This document shows positions 50,137 to 58,932 of a stretch of 60,593 nt of DNA, piece by piece. A program made the translations under genes and the position numbers. Positions within the stretch are counted from its first letter, which is position 1. Each line of letters opens with the position of its first letter. This stretch comes from CAZQLW01 sp964639875 (GTDB taxonomy: Archaea; Nanobdellota; Nanobdellia; Woesearchaeales; GW2011-AR9). The DNA lies in assembly GCA_964639875.1 (NCBI GenBank), contig CAZXEM010000001.1:1-60593 (forward strand). Reading direction: 5' to 3'. A model generated the notes under the pieces. It was not told the DNA's origin. It saw nothing but the letters and a program-made list of their open reading frames with translations, and did not search any database.

Positions 50137-50643
50137 TTATAACATCCTCATTATCAAATCGTTAATTTTATCTCCTCGATTCCCAAGACCGCCACTAAGT
50201 TTAAATGGCATTTTTATCCCTTTCCGGCCGAAACCTTTACGAGGTGGACTAAGAGTAAAATATTTTTTATACTTTTTACCTTCATGTTCAAACAAATTAT
50301 ATTGATATTTCTTTTTTAAGTCAGTTTCTCTACCCTGGAACGGTTGACCCCTTTTACTTAATAATTCTTTAAAAGTGTCATCAGTAATTTCTCCCCAGGT
50401 AGTAAAATCTTTAACTTTTTTAATCATTCCCCGATTAACAGGATTATCAACAATAACTACACAATGATTTTTTCTGGATAAATTTAACATTAATAAAGTA
50501 TCTTTCACTTTCTTACTTAAACCTACCTTTCCTCTAACTAAGATCACTGCAATTTTTCCTGATTTTTTTGTTACAGGTGGAGTTTCTTTCTTAACTTCAA
50601 CATCTACTTGAGTACTTGGTCCAGTTTCAGTTTTTTCTACCAT
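50137..50643 (-). CDS. rpl30: 50S ribosomal protein uL30
   Basis: The family core begins at about residue 28 (IAVILVRGKVGLSKKVKDTLLMLNL), followed by VDNPVNRGMIKKVKDFTTWGEI as in archaeal L30. The C-terminal half contains FTLSPPRKGFGRKGIKMPF. An N-terminal extension of about 27 residues (ETGPSTQVDVEVKKETPPV) is unusual. The stop of uS5 overlaps this start. Confidence 0.93.
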   Translation of the reverse strand: MVEKTETGPSTQVDVEVKKETPPVTKKSGKIAVILVRGKVGLSKKVKDTLLMLNLSRKNHCVVIVDNPVNRGMIKKVKDFTTWGEITDDTFKELLSKRGQPFQGRETDLKKKYQYNLFEHEGKKYKKYFTLSPPRKGFGRKGIKMPFKLSGGLGNRGDKINDLIMRML

Positions 50644-51692
50644 TATTGTTTGTCCTCTACTACTTCTTGTTCTGGTTCTGATTGTGATTCTGTCTCTGCT
50701 GCTACAACTTCTTCTGTTGCTTCTTCTGTTGCTTCTTCAGCTTTAACTTCTTCAGCTACTTCTTCTTTAACTTTTTCTTCAGTTTTTTCTGCTCCTGCTT
50801 CTTCAACAGGAGTTTCAGAAGAAGGTTCTGCTTGCAAAAATTCTAATTCTTCTTGATCAGGTTCGTCATCAGCTTTTAATTTTCCGTCAACAATACCTAA
50901 GTTAATAATATCTTCTGGTTTAATTTTCATCTCAGAACTCTTTTTTAAAGCACTGATAAGAGCATGAAGTAAATTAATTTTAGTTTTTGTCTGGCCAGAA
51001 GTTTTACACCAAACGTCTTTTATTCCAGCTAATGCTAAAATTTTTCCACATTCACTTTCAATACAAAGACCTTTACCTTTAGGAGCAGGCATTAATTTAA
51101 TAGTAGCTGAACCACATTTTCCAGTGATAGTAAAAGGAATAGTGTGAGGTTGTTTACAATTACATTGCCAACTACCACAACCACGCCTAACCCTAAGTAA
51201 GTTTAATCTTGCTTTTCTTTTTGACTTTTCTCGGGCAGGAACAGTTTCTCCACTTTTTCCCATTGCAACGCCAACATAACCATTCTTATTACCAACAACA
51301 GAAAATGTTAAAAAGTGAATTTTGTTACCTTCTTTAGTCTTTTTTTGAGTTTGTCTAAAAATTCTTTTCTGGCCACCACCAAATTTACCTTTAGCCTGAC
51401 CAACTAGAAGTAATTCTTCTTCAAGGTTAGGCAAAAGAGTATCAACAATTTCTGATTCCAGAATTTTTTGTCCAGTATTAAAAATATCTTCAATTTCAGT
51501 AATAGTTCCATCTTTAACTTTTTTACCTAAAACTGTTTTCGGTATCCAAACTACTTCCGGCTCAACAAATTGACGAGGATTTCTATTAAATTTCCTATCT
51601 TTACCGCCACTAGTCCGATTATTTTTATTACCATTACTATTATTAGTATTATTATTCATTTTATTGTTTGAGTTTGATTTTTTTTCGACCAT
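50643..51692 (-). CDS. rps5: 30S ribosomal protein uS5 with long extensions at both ends
   Basis: A decoding-fidelity protein. The core is recognisable (FLTFSVVGNKNGYVGVAMGKSGE, PFTITGKCGSATIKLMPAPKGKG, LAGIKDVWCKTSGQT). Archaeal uS5 is usually 200-240 residues; this one has 349. The N-terminus is Asn/Lys/Ser-rich (NNKMNNNTNNSNGNKNN). The C-terminus carries about 80 acidic and Ala residues (EEKVKEEVAEEVKAEEATEE). These extensions are probably disordered. Confidence 0.94.
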   Translation of the reverse strand: MVEKKSNSNNKMNNNTNNSNGNKNNRTSGGKDRKFNRNPRQFVEPEVVWIPKTVLGKKVKDGTITEIEDIFNTGQKILESEIVDTLLPNLEEELLLVGQAKGKFGGGQKRIFRQTQKKTKEGNKIHFLTFSVVGNKNGYVGVAMGKSGETVPAREKSKRKARLNLLRVRRGCGSWQCNCKQPHTIPFTITGKCGSATIKLMPAPKGKGLCIESECGKILALAGIKDVWCKTSGQTKTKINLLHALISALKKSSEMKIKPEDIINLGIVDGKLKADDEPDQEELEFLQAEPSSETPVEEAGAEKTEEKVKEEVAEEVKAEEATEEATEEVVAAETESQSEPEQEVVEDKQ

Positions 51693-51693
51693 T

Positions 51694-52203
51694 TTAGTTA
51701 CTCATTATTTTTTCTTTAACCTTTTTAACTTGAGCAGGTAAATCTTCTTTAATATGTTTTCCAAAAAGACGATCTTCTTCTGGATAGATGTCTTCTCCTC
51801 CATGAGGAATGTCCATTCCACCGTCAAGTGCACCTTTCAAAAAAGCATAAATTTTTCCTTTCCTAACAGGAGTACGTAAACCAGTATCTAAAATTGCTTC
51901 TTTGTGACCCTGACTTGAAACAGTTTTAGCAATTAATAATCCAGTTAAATATGCTGCTGGCAAATTCTTACAAGAAGATGTCCAACCATGTTTCTTTAAA
52001 GCAAACGAGTCAACAGCTGCTAAAATTTTATCACCTTTACTCTGACTATTAAATTCACAAACTTGAGCAATTACTCGCTGGTTAGTAAAACGAACAATTA
52101 AACGTAATTTCTTAGATAATAATAGACTTAAACGTTTAGAATAGTTAGTCCTTCCTTCCATTTTTCTACGGTACAATACTTGTTTAGGTTTTTTACTAGC
52201 CAT
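51694..52203 (-). CDS. rpl18: 50S ribosomal protein uL18
   Basis: Binds 5S rRNA. The product has 169 residues and an archaeal type sequence (YRRKMEGRTNYSKRLSLLLSKKLRLIVRFTNQ, ILDTGLRTPVRKGKIYAFLKGALDGGMDIPHG). It is 1-2 bp from its neighbours in the operon and shows no unusual extension. Confidence 0.95.
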   Translation of the reverse strand: MASKKPKQVLYRRKMEGRTNYSKRLSLLLSKKLRLIVRFTNQRVIAQVCEFNSQSKGDKILAAVDSFALKKHGWTSSCKNLPAAYLTGLLIAKTVSSQGHKEAILDTGLRTPVRKGKIYAFLKGALDGGMDIPHGGEDIYPEEDRLFGKHIKEDLPAQVKKVKEKIMSN

Positions 52204-52204
52204 T

Positions 52205-52675
52205 TTATTTTTTCAGCTCCTGAGATTCTTCATTTTTGTTAATTAGTTTATATTCAGTTAAGTATAATTTTATGTGTCTCTTATTTCTAAAATAACCACC
52301 TTTAACTTTCCGGTAAAGCATTCGGTAATCTGTTGTAACAATTAAATTTCTATCTTTCAATTCTTTGATGAATTTTCTTTGAACTCTAACTCGTGCCATC
52401 CACTTATCTTTCTTAGTAAGAATGGAATTTTTACTTCCTCTTTTACTTCCTCTACCTTTTTGTCTACCTTTTCGTTTTTGAGATTGAATTTTTCTCGCTC
52501 TAACACGAGATAAATGGTTCTTTCTAAATTGAGTGATTTTACCAATAGCAATTAATCCCCTTAAATCTGATCTAGTAATAGCTTTTTTAATATCTTCTAA
52601 AGCTTCAACTAAAAAAACCACCTTCTTTGGTGATGTTTTCAAGATCTTTGCTGCAAGTTGTTTCTTATTTCTCAT
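52205..52675 (-). CDS. rpl19e: 50S ribosomal protein eL19
   Basis: The product has 156 residues. The N-terminal helix bundle reads NKKQLAAKILKTSPKKVVF. The basic central part (RKIQSQKRKGRQKGRGSKRG) is followed by the long helix WMARVRVQRKFIKELKDR. It lies in the standard archaeal place between uL18 and eL32. Confidence 0.95.
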   Translation of the reverse strand: MRNKKQLAAKILKTSPKKVVFLVEALEDIKKAITRSDLRGLIAIGKITQFRKNHLSRVRARKIQSQKRKGRQKGRGSKRGSKNSILTKKDKWMARVRVQRKFIKELKDRNLIVTTDYRMLYRKVKGGYFRNKRHIKLYLTEYKLINKNEESQELKK

Positions 52676-52726
52676 TTTTATATTCTCAATTGTTTATTAT
52701 TTTTATTAATTAATATTATATTTCAT

Positions 52727-53353
52727 TTATTGTTTTTTAATGATCTCTTTCTCAACAGTTTTTTGTTGATCTTGCCGTTCTTTTTCAGCTTTTTCAACAT
52801 CTTCAATTTTTGCATCAACGTCAGCTGAATCTTTTTTATCATCTTCACTTTCTTTGTTTTTCTTAATTTCAGCTTTCTTTTTCTTTTCTTCTTGCTTTTT
52901 ACCTTTATCTTTGAGTTTTTCTTCTTTTAATTTTTTACGTTGAGCAAATTCAGATTCTATTTTTTCAATAGATTGATCATTATAATTAAAAACAGTAATT
53001 TTCTTATCTTTAGCAAGTTTCAGCAAAACTAGTTTACTTCTATTACTAACAGTAGACGCAATTAAAGCACCTTCATTTTCAGCATCTAAATTTGATAAAT
53101 CTTTAGTATTACTTACTAAAACCGTTTTCAAACCTGAATGGTGTAAATGTTTTACAGCTTTAGGACTACCATAACCAGGATGAACTAATTTAGGTCTACC
53201 CTTATGATACTGTCTAGTAGCAGAATGCTTACCTCGTGGGAATCTCCAACGAGATTTAACTTTAGCTGAAAATTTTGATTCTTTAACTACAAAAGTAGGT
53301 TTAGATTTCTTAATTTTCTTTCGCAATTCCAATAAGGTTTTTGTTGATGTCAT
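52727..53353 (-). CDS. rpl32e: 50S ribosomal protein eL32 with a charged tail
   Basis: The core residues about 10-140 match eL32 (KSRWRFPRGKHSATRQYHKGRPKLVHPGYGSPKAVK, VLVSNTKDLSNL). About 65 extra residues rich in Lys, Glu and Asp follow (KEEKLKDKGKKQEEKKKKAEIKKNKE). The total is 208 residues. The tail is highly charged and likely disordered or helical. Confidence 0.94.
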   Translation of the reverse strand: MTSTKTLLELRKKIKKSKPTFVVKESKFSAKVKSRWRFPRGKHSATRQYHKGRPKLVHPGYGSPKAVKHLHHSGLKTVLVSNTKDLSNLDAENEGALIASTVSNRSKLVLLKLAKDKKITVFNYNDQSIEKIESEFAQRKKLKEEKLKDKGKKQEEKKKKAEIKKNKESEDDKKDSADVDAKIEDVEKAEKERQDQQKTVEKEIIKKQ

Positions 53354-53385
53354 ATTTTTATTTTTTTCATTTATTTTTAATTTGA

Positions 53386-53931
53386 TTAGGATATATTTTT
53401 ACCAGACTTATGGATAATATAACAACCATCCTGAAAGATCCGGATATCTTTATTAGTAACTCTGCATAAACTTTCAATCTTAGCAGCATTTTGTCCTGCA
53501 ACTTCTTTATTAGGACTGGTAATAACTATTTCTGTACCATTAATTTTAATATCTCCACCATCCAATAATGTAACTCTTCGTGGTACACTTTCACCCAAAA
53601 AGTTTTTGATAATTACTTCATTACCAGATACGGACACATTCATTGGAAAGTGACCTGAACAAATTTTAAGTTTGTAAACAAAAGGTTCTTGGACACCTTT
53701 AACCATGTTTTTAATATGAGCAGTAAAAGTACCAACCATAACTTTCTCTTTCTTAGTTGCTTTCAATGAACTTAAAACTACTTTTCCTGCATCAACAGTA
53801 ATAGATACTCGAGGATGAGCAAATAGTTTGTTAACTTCTCCTTTTGGTCCTTTAACTTTCATTGCAGAACCATCCAAATCTACGTTAACCCCTTCAGGAA
53901 GTACAATTTCTTCTTGTAAATCAACTTTCAT
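53386..53931 (-). CDS. rpl6: 50S ribosomal protein uL6
   Basis: Two-domain protein near the factor-binding site, 181 residues. It contains GVNVDLDGSAMKVKGPKGEV and VMVGTFTAHIKNMVKGVQEPFVYKLKICSGHFP, then GESVPRRVTLL, as in archaeal uL6. Normal length. It is in operon order between uS8 and eL32. Confidence 0.95.
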   Translation of the reverse strand: MKVDLQEEIVLPEGVNVDLDGSAMKVKGPKGEVNKLFAHPRVSITVDAGKVVLSSLKATKKEKVMVGTFTAHIKNMVKGVQEPFVYKLKICSGHFPMNVSVSGNEVIIKNFLGESVPRRVTLLDGGDIKINGTEIVITSPNKEVAGQNAAKIESLCRVTNKDIRIFQDGCYIIHKSGKNIS

Positions 53932-53933
53932 TT

Positions 53934-54323
53934 TTAATAACAGTAAGCTAAAAGCTTACCTCCCATTTTCTTTTCTTTAGCTTGATAATGAGGCATGATC
54001 CCTTTTGAAGTTGAAACAATAATAGTTCCAAAATCTTTAGCAGGTAAATATCTAGTTTCCCACTTTTCAAATGTATTATTCTTAGTAGAGAATCTTGGTT
54101 TGATTACTCCACACTTGTTAATGTTTCCCAATAGGTTAATTTTTAGTATTCCACCTTTACCATCCTCAATAACTTCAAACGAACCGATGTAATGATTCTC
54201 GTTCATAATTGATAAGACTTTCTGAATCATTTTTGAAGCTGGTTTAATAACTACTTCTTTCTTACCTACTCTTTCTGCGTTCAATATTTTTGCTAAGGCC
54301 GCAGCCAATGGGTCATTAAGCAT
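53934..54323 (-). CDS. rps8: 30S ribosomal protein uS8
   Basis: Binds 16S rRNA helix 21. The product has 129 residues with archaeal features (LNDPLAAALAKILNAERVGK, GVIKPRFSTKNNTFEKWETRYLPAKDFGTIIVSTSKGIMPH). Normal length. A 57-bp AT-rich gap separates it from uS14. Confidence 0.95.
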   Translation of the reverse strand: MLNDPLAAALAKILNAERVGKKEVVIKPASKMIQKVLSIMNENHYIGSFEVIEDGKGGILKINLLGNINKCGVIKPRFSTKNNTFEKWETRYLPAKDFGTIIVSTSKGIMPHYQAKEKKMGGKLLAYCY

Positions 54324-54380
54324 TTTTTGTTTTCCTCATCATTTGATTATTATATTTAAATTTTCATTTTAATTTCATTT

Positions 54381-54611
54381 TCAACTAAACTTCTTAAAGC
54401 CTAGTCCTAAAGCCATTTCACGGAAACATTGCCGACACAAATGAAGACCATACTTGTTAATATGTCCTCGGTTCCGACCACAGTTCCTACATTTCTTTAA
54501 TGCAATTCCACAAGATCTTTCTTTAGGTTGATTAAATTTAATATATTTCTGCTTCTTTACAGGTTTAGCATCCAATTGCTTAAATGCTTTTTTATAATCG
54601 CTAGTAGTCAT
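54381..54611 (-). CDS. rps14: 30S ribosomal protein uS14
   Basis: ATG 54611 (MTTSDYKKAFKQLDAKP) is chosen because the longer frame runs into uL5. The 76-residue product has a zinc ribbon CRNCGRNRGHINKYGLHLCRQC near the C-terminus and the family ending MALGLGFKKFS. The family usually has 50-60 residues, so this one has a slightly longer N-terminus. Confidence 0.94.
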   Translation of the reverse strand: MTTSDYKKAFKQLDAKPVKKQKYIKFNQPKERSCGIALKKCRNCGRNRGHINKYGLHLCRQCFREMALGLGFKKFS

Positions 54612-54618
54612 TTTGTAT

Positions 54619-55134
54619 TCATTTAACCTCTGCACCAATTTTCTTAACAAATTCAATTGCATCTTCTTTAGTAATAATATGTTTTTTACCAATCAGTTTC
54701 GGATTAATTTTTCTTTTCTTAACTCTGAAGCCTGGTCGTTCTAAAGTTACAGCAACTTCAAAACCCATGATTTTTAAGTCAGGATCATATTCAAGACCTT
54801 CAACATCAATATATTCTGGTACGCCAAATGAAAAATTACCCTGGCTATCAAAACAAGATGCGTTCAAAACGTTCTCTTTTGCTACTAAAAGTCTTTTTAA
54901 TAATTGTTCAGTATTATCACGAATAGTTAATTTACAACCAATAGCTAATCCTGGTCTTAAACCCCATGCAGGAATTCTTTTTGAAGTAAGAGTTTTAACT
55001 GGTTTAAGTTTGGAAAACTTTTGTAACAAAGTTAAACCTCTTTTCAACAAATCTTCACTTTTCCCTGACCCAATATTTAGAGTAATCTTACTAATTTTAA
55101 TTTCTCTTAATGGGTTTGTTTTTCCGTCTTCCAT
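54619..55134 (-). CDS. rpl5: 50S ribosomal protein uL5
   Basis: Contacts 5S rRNA and P-site tRNA. The product has 171 residues with KISKITLNIGSGKSEDLLKRGLTLLQ, VKTLTSKRIPAWGLRPGLAIGCKLTIRD and EYIDVEGLEYDPDLKIMGFEVAVTLERPGFRV. Normal archaeal length and place in the operon. Confidence 0.95.
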   Translation of the reverse strand: MEDGKTNPLREIKISKITLNIGSGKSEDLLKRGLTLLQKFSKLKPVKTLTSKRIPAWGLRPGLAIGCKLTIRDNTEQLLKRLLVAKENVLNASCFDSQGNFSFGVPEYIDVEGLEYDPDLKIMGFEVAVTLERPGFRVKKRKINPKLIGKKHIITKEDAIEFVKKIGAEVK

Positions 55135-55136
55135 TT

Positions 55137-55826
55137 TTATCCAGTTTTAACCTCAATTACAGGTTTATCTTTACCAATAACAAAAAGGTAATCTTTAGCA
55201 GTTTCAATTTCCTGCTTTTCTCGAACATAAATTGCTTCATTCTTTTTAATTTCTTTAAATTTACCATTATCACCACTATGTTTACCATTAGTTAAAAAAA
55301 CAGCAACACCTTTTTCTAATGATAATATTTCTTTAACTTCAAGTTTTGGTAAAGTTAATAATAATGTATCTCCCACATTTGCTTTTGCATCTGTAATAAT
55401 ATTTTTTCCATCATGTAAATTAAATTGCACTTTATTACCTGCAATCATTGTTTTACCAACAATTTTACACGGTTTTAAGCCACTTTCAGTATCATTAATT
55501 TCGCTAAAAATGATTCTACCTTTTTTATCAAATAATGCTCGCCATGACTTTTTTATTGAAGGAACACTTAAAACGTCGAAAAGGCCAACAATATAACGAT
55601 AATCTTTTCTCCTTTTACCGTCAACCAAAATTTCTTTATTATTAATAGTTTTTTTCGCTTCAGCCATAGTTGAAGATAAACTTAAAAAATCTCTTAAAAC
55701 AACACCTAAAGGTAAACCGAACGAAAATGAATGTGCCCCAGGTCTTGGCCTAGTAATGAAAGTTTGTTTTTTACGGTCAATTGTCCAGGTTCTTGGTGAC
55801 GCTATTCGTTTAAGATGTTGTTTCAT
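55137..55826 (-). CDS. rps4e: 30S ribosomal protein eS4
   Basis: The product has 229 residues. It begins QHLKRIASPRTWTIDRKKQTFITRPRPGAHSF and has an S4-type domain and a KOW-like C-terminal part (VKEILSLEKGVAVFLTNGKHSGDNGKFKEI). The start overlaps uL24 by 4 bp. Normal length. Confidence 0.95.
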   Translation of the reverse strand: MKQHLKRIASPRTWTIDRKKQTFITRPRPGAHSFSFGLPLGVVLRDFLSLSSTMAEAKKTINNKEILVDGKRRKDYRYIVGLFDVLSVPSIKKSWRALFDKKGRIIFSEINDTESGLKPCKIVGKTMIAGNKVQFNLHDGKNIITDAKANVGDTLLLTLPKLEVKEILSLEKGVAVFLTNGKHSGDNGKFKEIKKNEAIYVREKQEIETAKDYLFVIGKDKPVIEVKTG

Positions 55827-56329
55827 TTTTTATCCTCATTATTTTGATCATCATTTGTTGATGGTTTAACTTCTTCTTTTACAGGTGCTTTTTTCTCTAC
55901 AGTTTTTTTAACTTCTTTAGCATCTACTTTCTTTTCTGCACCTTTACTTTTTAATTCTAATTTATCTTTTCTTTTACGATCACTTAAATCAAGTTCAGTA
56001 ATCATTAAATTTGATGGTAATAATGGACAAGGTAATTTAGTTCCATCTTTCTTAATTATTTCAACGCCAACAACATAAACTTTACCCTTATTCATTGTTA
56101 CTGTATCAACTTTACCCTCTTTCTTTGCAAACTGTCCTTTAAGGATTTTTACTTTATCGCCTTTTCTAACAAGGATATTTCTGTATCCATACTTTTTTCT
56201 TAAATCAGCAGATAAATGTACGTGCATCTGCTTCTGTTTAAGGTGCAAGGGTAAATTGTAAGTATATTTACGCTGCTTTCTAGGTTGAACGCTACTTTTC
56301 CAGGATGTTGCGAATTTATTATTTACCAT
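55823..56329 (-). CDS. rpl24: 50S ribosomal protein uL24 with a charged tail
   Basis: An assembly initiator with a KOW domain. The core ATSWKSSVQPRKQRKYTYNLPLHLKQKQMHVHL and VRKGDKVKILKGQFAKKEGKV are typical. About 45 extra C-terminal residues are Lys/Glu/Asp-rich (GAEKKVDAKEVKKTVEKKAPVKEE). The total is 168, longer than the usual 120. Confidence 0.94.
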   Translation of the reverse strand: MVNNKFATSWKSSVQPRKQRKYTYNLPLHLKQKQMHVHLSADLRKKYGYRNILVRKGDKVKILKGQFAKKEGKVDTVTMNKGKVYVVGVEIIKKDGTKLPCPLLPSNLMITELDLSDRKRKDKLELKSKGAEKKVDAKEVKKTVEKKAPVKEEVKPSTNDDQNNEDKK

Positions 56330-56331
56330 TT

Positions 56332-56733
56332 TTAAACTATCATATTAGCCACTTTAGCGACTGCAGGCCACCTCTCGGCAGCTTCTTTAGCAATGGGCCC
56401 TTTAAAAATTGTTCCTTTTGGATTACCTTTAACATCCTTAAGGACTACGGCCGCATTATCTTCAAATTTGATTCTAGTTCCATCAATTCGGCGATACTCT
56501 TTCTTTTGTCGAACTATTACTGCTGGAACTACTGTTTTTCTCATTTCTAATTTTCCTTTTTTAACTGAAACAAAGATTAAATCTCCAACACCAGCTGCAG
56601 GAATTCTTCCCCTAACTGTCTTATGGCCTTTAACAGCAATAATTTTAAGCACTTTAGCGCCCGAATTATCGCAAGTATTTACATAAGCCTGTACAGGAAG
56701 TGCTTTTGTTGTTTTACTACTTACAGCTTTCAT
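56332..56733 (-). CDS. rpl14: 50S ribosomal protein uL14
   Basis: The product has 133 residues and a classical archaeal sequence (YVNTCDNSGAKVLKIIAVKGHKTVRGRIPAAGVGDLIFVSVKKG, RIDGTRIKFEDNAAVVL). It contacts 16S rRNA at the subunit bridge. It overlaps the uS17 stop by one base. Confidence 0.96.
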   Translation of the reverse strand: MKAVSSKTTKALPVQAYVNTCDNSGAKVLKIIAVKGHKTVRGRIPAAGVGDLIFVSVKKGKLEMRKTVVPAVIVRQKKEYRRIDGTRIKFEDNAAVVLKDVKGNPKGTIFKGPIAKEAAERWPAVAKVANMIV

Positions 56734-57194
56734 TAATTTTCACTCTCTTCAACTTTTTCAGTTTTTTTAACGGATTCAACAGGTCCAGCTTTTTCTTCTT
56801 TTTTTACTTGTTTCTTTTCAGTTTTAGCTTTACTAGCTTTTTTCTCTTCAACAGGTTCTGTTGAAGCAGATTCCCTTTTAATAATATCAATAATAACATA
56901 ATTTTTAGTTTTACTTAATGGTCGAGTCTTAACTGCTAAAACTTCATCACCAATCTCGGCATTAAGACAAGTAGGATTATGAACTCTTTGTCTGGACCTT
57001 CTTAACTCATACCTTTCATATTTTGAAACATAATGAGATTTGGACCATTCAATAGTTGCAGATCTACTAATATCTTTCTTAACAACTGTACCCTTTAACG
57101 GTTCGTTTTTTACGTTGATTAATCCGTGAAATGGACATTTGTTGTCAGTACATTTATTTTTTGGCGCTTTAACGCCAAGTATTTCTTTTTTCAT
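56733..57194 (-). CDS. rps17: 30S ribosomal protein uS17 with a charged tail
   Basis: An OB-fold rRNA-binding protein. The archaeal N-terminus KCTDNKCPFHG and core GTVVKKDISRSATIEWSKSHYVSKYERYELRRSR are present. About 45 C-terminal residues are rich in Lys, Glu and Ser (EEKKASKAKTEKKQVKKEEKAGPVE). The total is 153, against about 110 normally. Confidence 0.94.
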   Translation of the reverse strand: MKKEILGVKAPKNKCTDNKCPFHGLINVKNEPLKGTVVKKDISRSATIEWSKSHYVSKYERYELRRSRQRVHNPTCLNAEIGDEVLAVKTRPLSKTKNYVIIDIIKRESASTEPVEEKKASKAKTEKKQVKKEEKAGPVESVKKTEKVEESEN

Positions 57195-57195
57195 T

Positions 57196-57447
57196 TTATT
57201 TTCCTTTAAGCCGGTCTTCAGGCCTTTTAACCAAATCCTTACCGATAAGGACTTGCCCAGTTTGTTTAATTTTGATTGTGATATTGCTTTTCAACAAAAC
57301 TTTAATTTTATTGTTTTGTTCAATCTTGATTGTGGATTTTGTCTCATCAACTATTTTCCCTTCAATCCCAAAATTACTTTTGTTTTTGGAACTAATTACC
57401 AACACGTCTTTCCCGACTAATTCATGAGGGTAAATGGATTTTTTCAT
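57196..57447 (-). CDS. rnp1: RNase P protein component 1 (Rpp29/Pop4)
   Basis: A subunit of archaeal RNase P, which trims tRNA 5' ends. The product has 83 residues with the Sm-like core ELVGKDVLVISSKNKSNFGIEGKIVDETKSTIKIE. Standard position between uS17 and SUI1. The enzyme would have to choose between the two 5' ends of the tRNA-Ser and tRNA-Thr precursors. Confidence 0.93.
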   Translation of the reverse strand: MKKSIYPHELVGKDVLVISSKNKSNFGIEGKIVDETKSTIKIEQNNKIKVLLKSNITIKIKQTGQVLIGKDLVKRPEDRLKGK

Positions 57448-57465
57448 TTCTTAATTGTTGACTTT

Positions 57466-57768
57466 TTACCGTAATTCAATTGCTTCTCCAGGAAAACCAA
57501 GATCAATTAAAGCTTGTTTAATTCTTAGTTTATGATTACCCTGTAATTCAATTTGGCCACTTTTCGATGTTCCACCACACGCAAACTTTAATTTTAATTG
57601 TCGCGTGATTTCTCCCAGATTTGCTTCTTTTTGCACTCCGGTAACAATCGTATACTTTTTGCCAAATTTCCTTTTCTCAATTTTTACGGTAATTTTTTGT
57701 TGTTCCCGTGCGATTGTTTCACAAACGCAAAGGTCTTGCGGTAACCCGCATTGATTGCATACATCCAT
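57466..57768 (-). CDS. Translation initiation factor aIF1 (SUI1)
   Basis: Monitors start-codon selection. The product has 100 residues. The SUI1 domain reads KYTIVTGVQKEANLGEITRQLKLKFACGGTSKSGQIELQGNH. The N-terminus has a Cys pair set (CNQCGLPQDLCVC), a small zinc-binding knot seen in archaeal homologues. Normal length and place in the operon. Confidence 0.95.
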   Translation of the reverse strand: MDVCNQCGLPQDLCVCETIAREQQKITVKIEKRKFGKKYTIVTGVQKEANLGEITRQLKLKFACGGTSKSGQIELQGNHKLRIKQALIDLGFPGEAIELR

Positions 57769-57772
57769 CCTA

Positions 57773-57973
57773 TTATGAACTGTCCTCCTTCATTTTTAGT
57801 AAAGTTAGTATGCGAGCAATATTTTTTTTAATCAATCTTAACATTCCTGGATTTTCAGGATTAGAGCCAGTTGCTACTTGAACGTTCAGTTTTAAAAGTT
57901 CTTTTTTAAGTTCCACTAATCTTTTCTTTAAATCCTCTGTGGAAAGACCTTTCAATTCTTTAGTGTATTTCAT
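57773..57973 (-). CDS. rpl29: 50S ribosomal protein uL29
   Basis: A two-helix protein at the exit tunnel and SRP docking site, 66 residues. It contains LKGLSTEDLKKRLVELKKELLKLNVQVATG and PGMLRLIKKNIARILTLL. It overlaps the uS3 stop by 4 bp. Normal length. Confidence 0.95.
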   Translation of the reverse strand: MKYTKELKGLSTEDLKKRLVELKKELLKLNVQVATGSNPENPGMLRLIKKNIARILTLLKMKEDSS

Positions 57974-58932
57974 TGCTCTTTAACCTCGTCTTTAGGTTGT
58001 TCAGATTCACTTGAATCGGCTGAAACTGGTTCCTCTTTATTTTCTTCTTGAGTTTCTTCTTTAGATTCTTTCTCAACAGGAACAGTCTCGGTTTCTTCAG
58101 TAATTTTTTGATCTTGAATTTCTTCTTTAACAGGAGCTGTTTCTTCTTGTTTTTCTTCTTTAACAACTTCTACTTTTTCAGTTACTTCTTCAACAGGAGC
58201 AGCTTCTTCTTTTTTAGCTTTCTTCTTAGTTGAAGTTTTTTTCTTACTGGTTTTTTTAGTAGCAGTTTCTTTCTTTTCTTCTTTTTTAGTTACTTCTTCT
58301 TCAGTTGATTTAATTTCTTCAATTACCTGTTCTGGTTCTTGAAGTATTTCAACATGATCAGGAAGTACTAAATCTGGTGGCATAATTGCAACTTTAATTC
58401 CAATAATTCCACTTTTTAGTAAAGCAACTGATTGAGCTCTCTTTACTCCAGAGATGGAAACATCGCCACATTTCTTTAAATAACCTTGATAAAATCGCCA
58501 GTTTCTTGCTCTTGAACTTGGTAGTTTTCCTGAAATAATAATTTCTACCCCTAATGCACCTGCACTAATAACGTTTGCAAGCATTTTGTGGCCAACACCT
58601 TTAAACCGAGCTGAACCAAACCGTTCTAATGAACCGGCAATCCTTTCTGCAACAATGTTAGCGTCAAGGAAAAAGTTTTTAACTTCATTAATTTCAATTT
58701 GAGGATTTTCAAGTTTGAACTCTTTCTTAAGTACTCTTGTTAATTCTTTAATGTTAGCCCCTTTTGAACCAACAATTAAACTAGGTCTACTAGTATCAAC
58801 AATTATCTTTTCACCTAAAGGAATTTTTTTAAGTTTAATTTTAGAGATTCCAACTTTGTTTAGTGTAGATTCAATATATTTCTTAATGTAAAACTCTTTA
58901 GTTTTCTGGGCAATAAATTTTCTTTCCATCAT
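57970..58932 (-). CDS. rps3: 30S ribosomal protein uS3 with a long charged tail
   Basis: KH-domain protein at the mRNA entry. The core (residues 1-205) is normal: FYIKKYIESTLNKVGISKIKLKKIPLGEKIIVDTSRPSLIVGSKG, ISGKLPSSRARNWRFYQGYLKKCGD. About 110 further residues are dominated by Glu, Lys, Thr and Val (EEVTKKEEKKETATKKTSKKKTSTKKK ... EEVTEKVEVVKEEK). MMERKF gives two adjacent starts. Confidence 0.95.
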   Translation of the reverse strand: MMERKFIAQKTKEFYIKKYIESTLNKVGISKIKLKKIPLGEKIIVDTSRPSLIVGSKGANIKELTRVLKKEFKLENPQIEINEVKNFFLDANIVAERIAGSLERFGSARFKGVGHKMLANVISAGALGVEIIISGKLPSSRARNWRFYQGYLKKCGDVSISGVKRAQSVALLKSGIIGIKVAIMPPDLVLPDHVEILQEPEQVIEEIKSTEEEVTKKEEKKETATKKTSKKKTSTKKKAKKEEAAPVEEVTEKVEVVKEEKQEETAPVKEEIQDQKITEETETVPVEKESKEETQEENKEEPVSADSSESEQPKDEVKEQ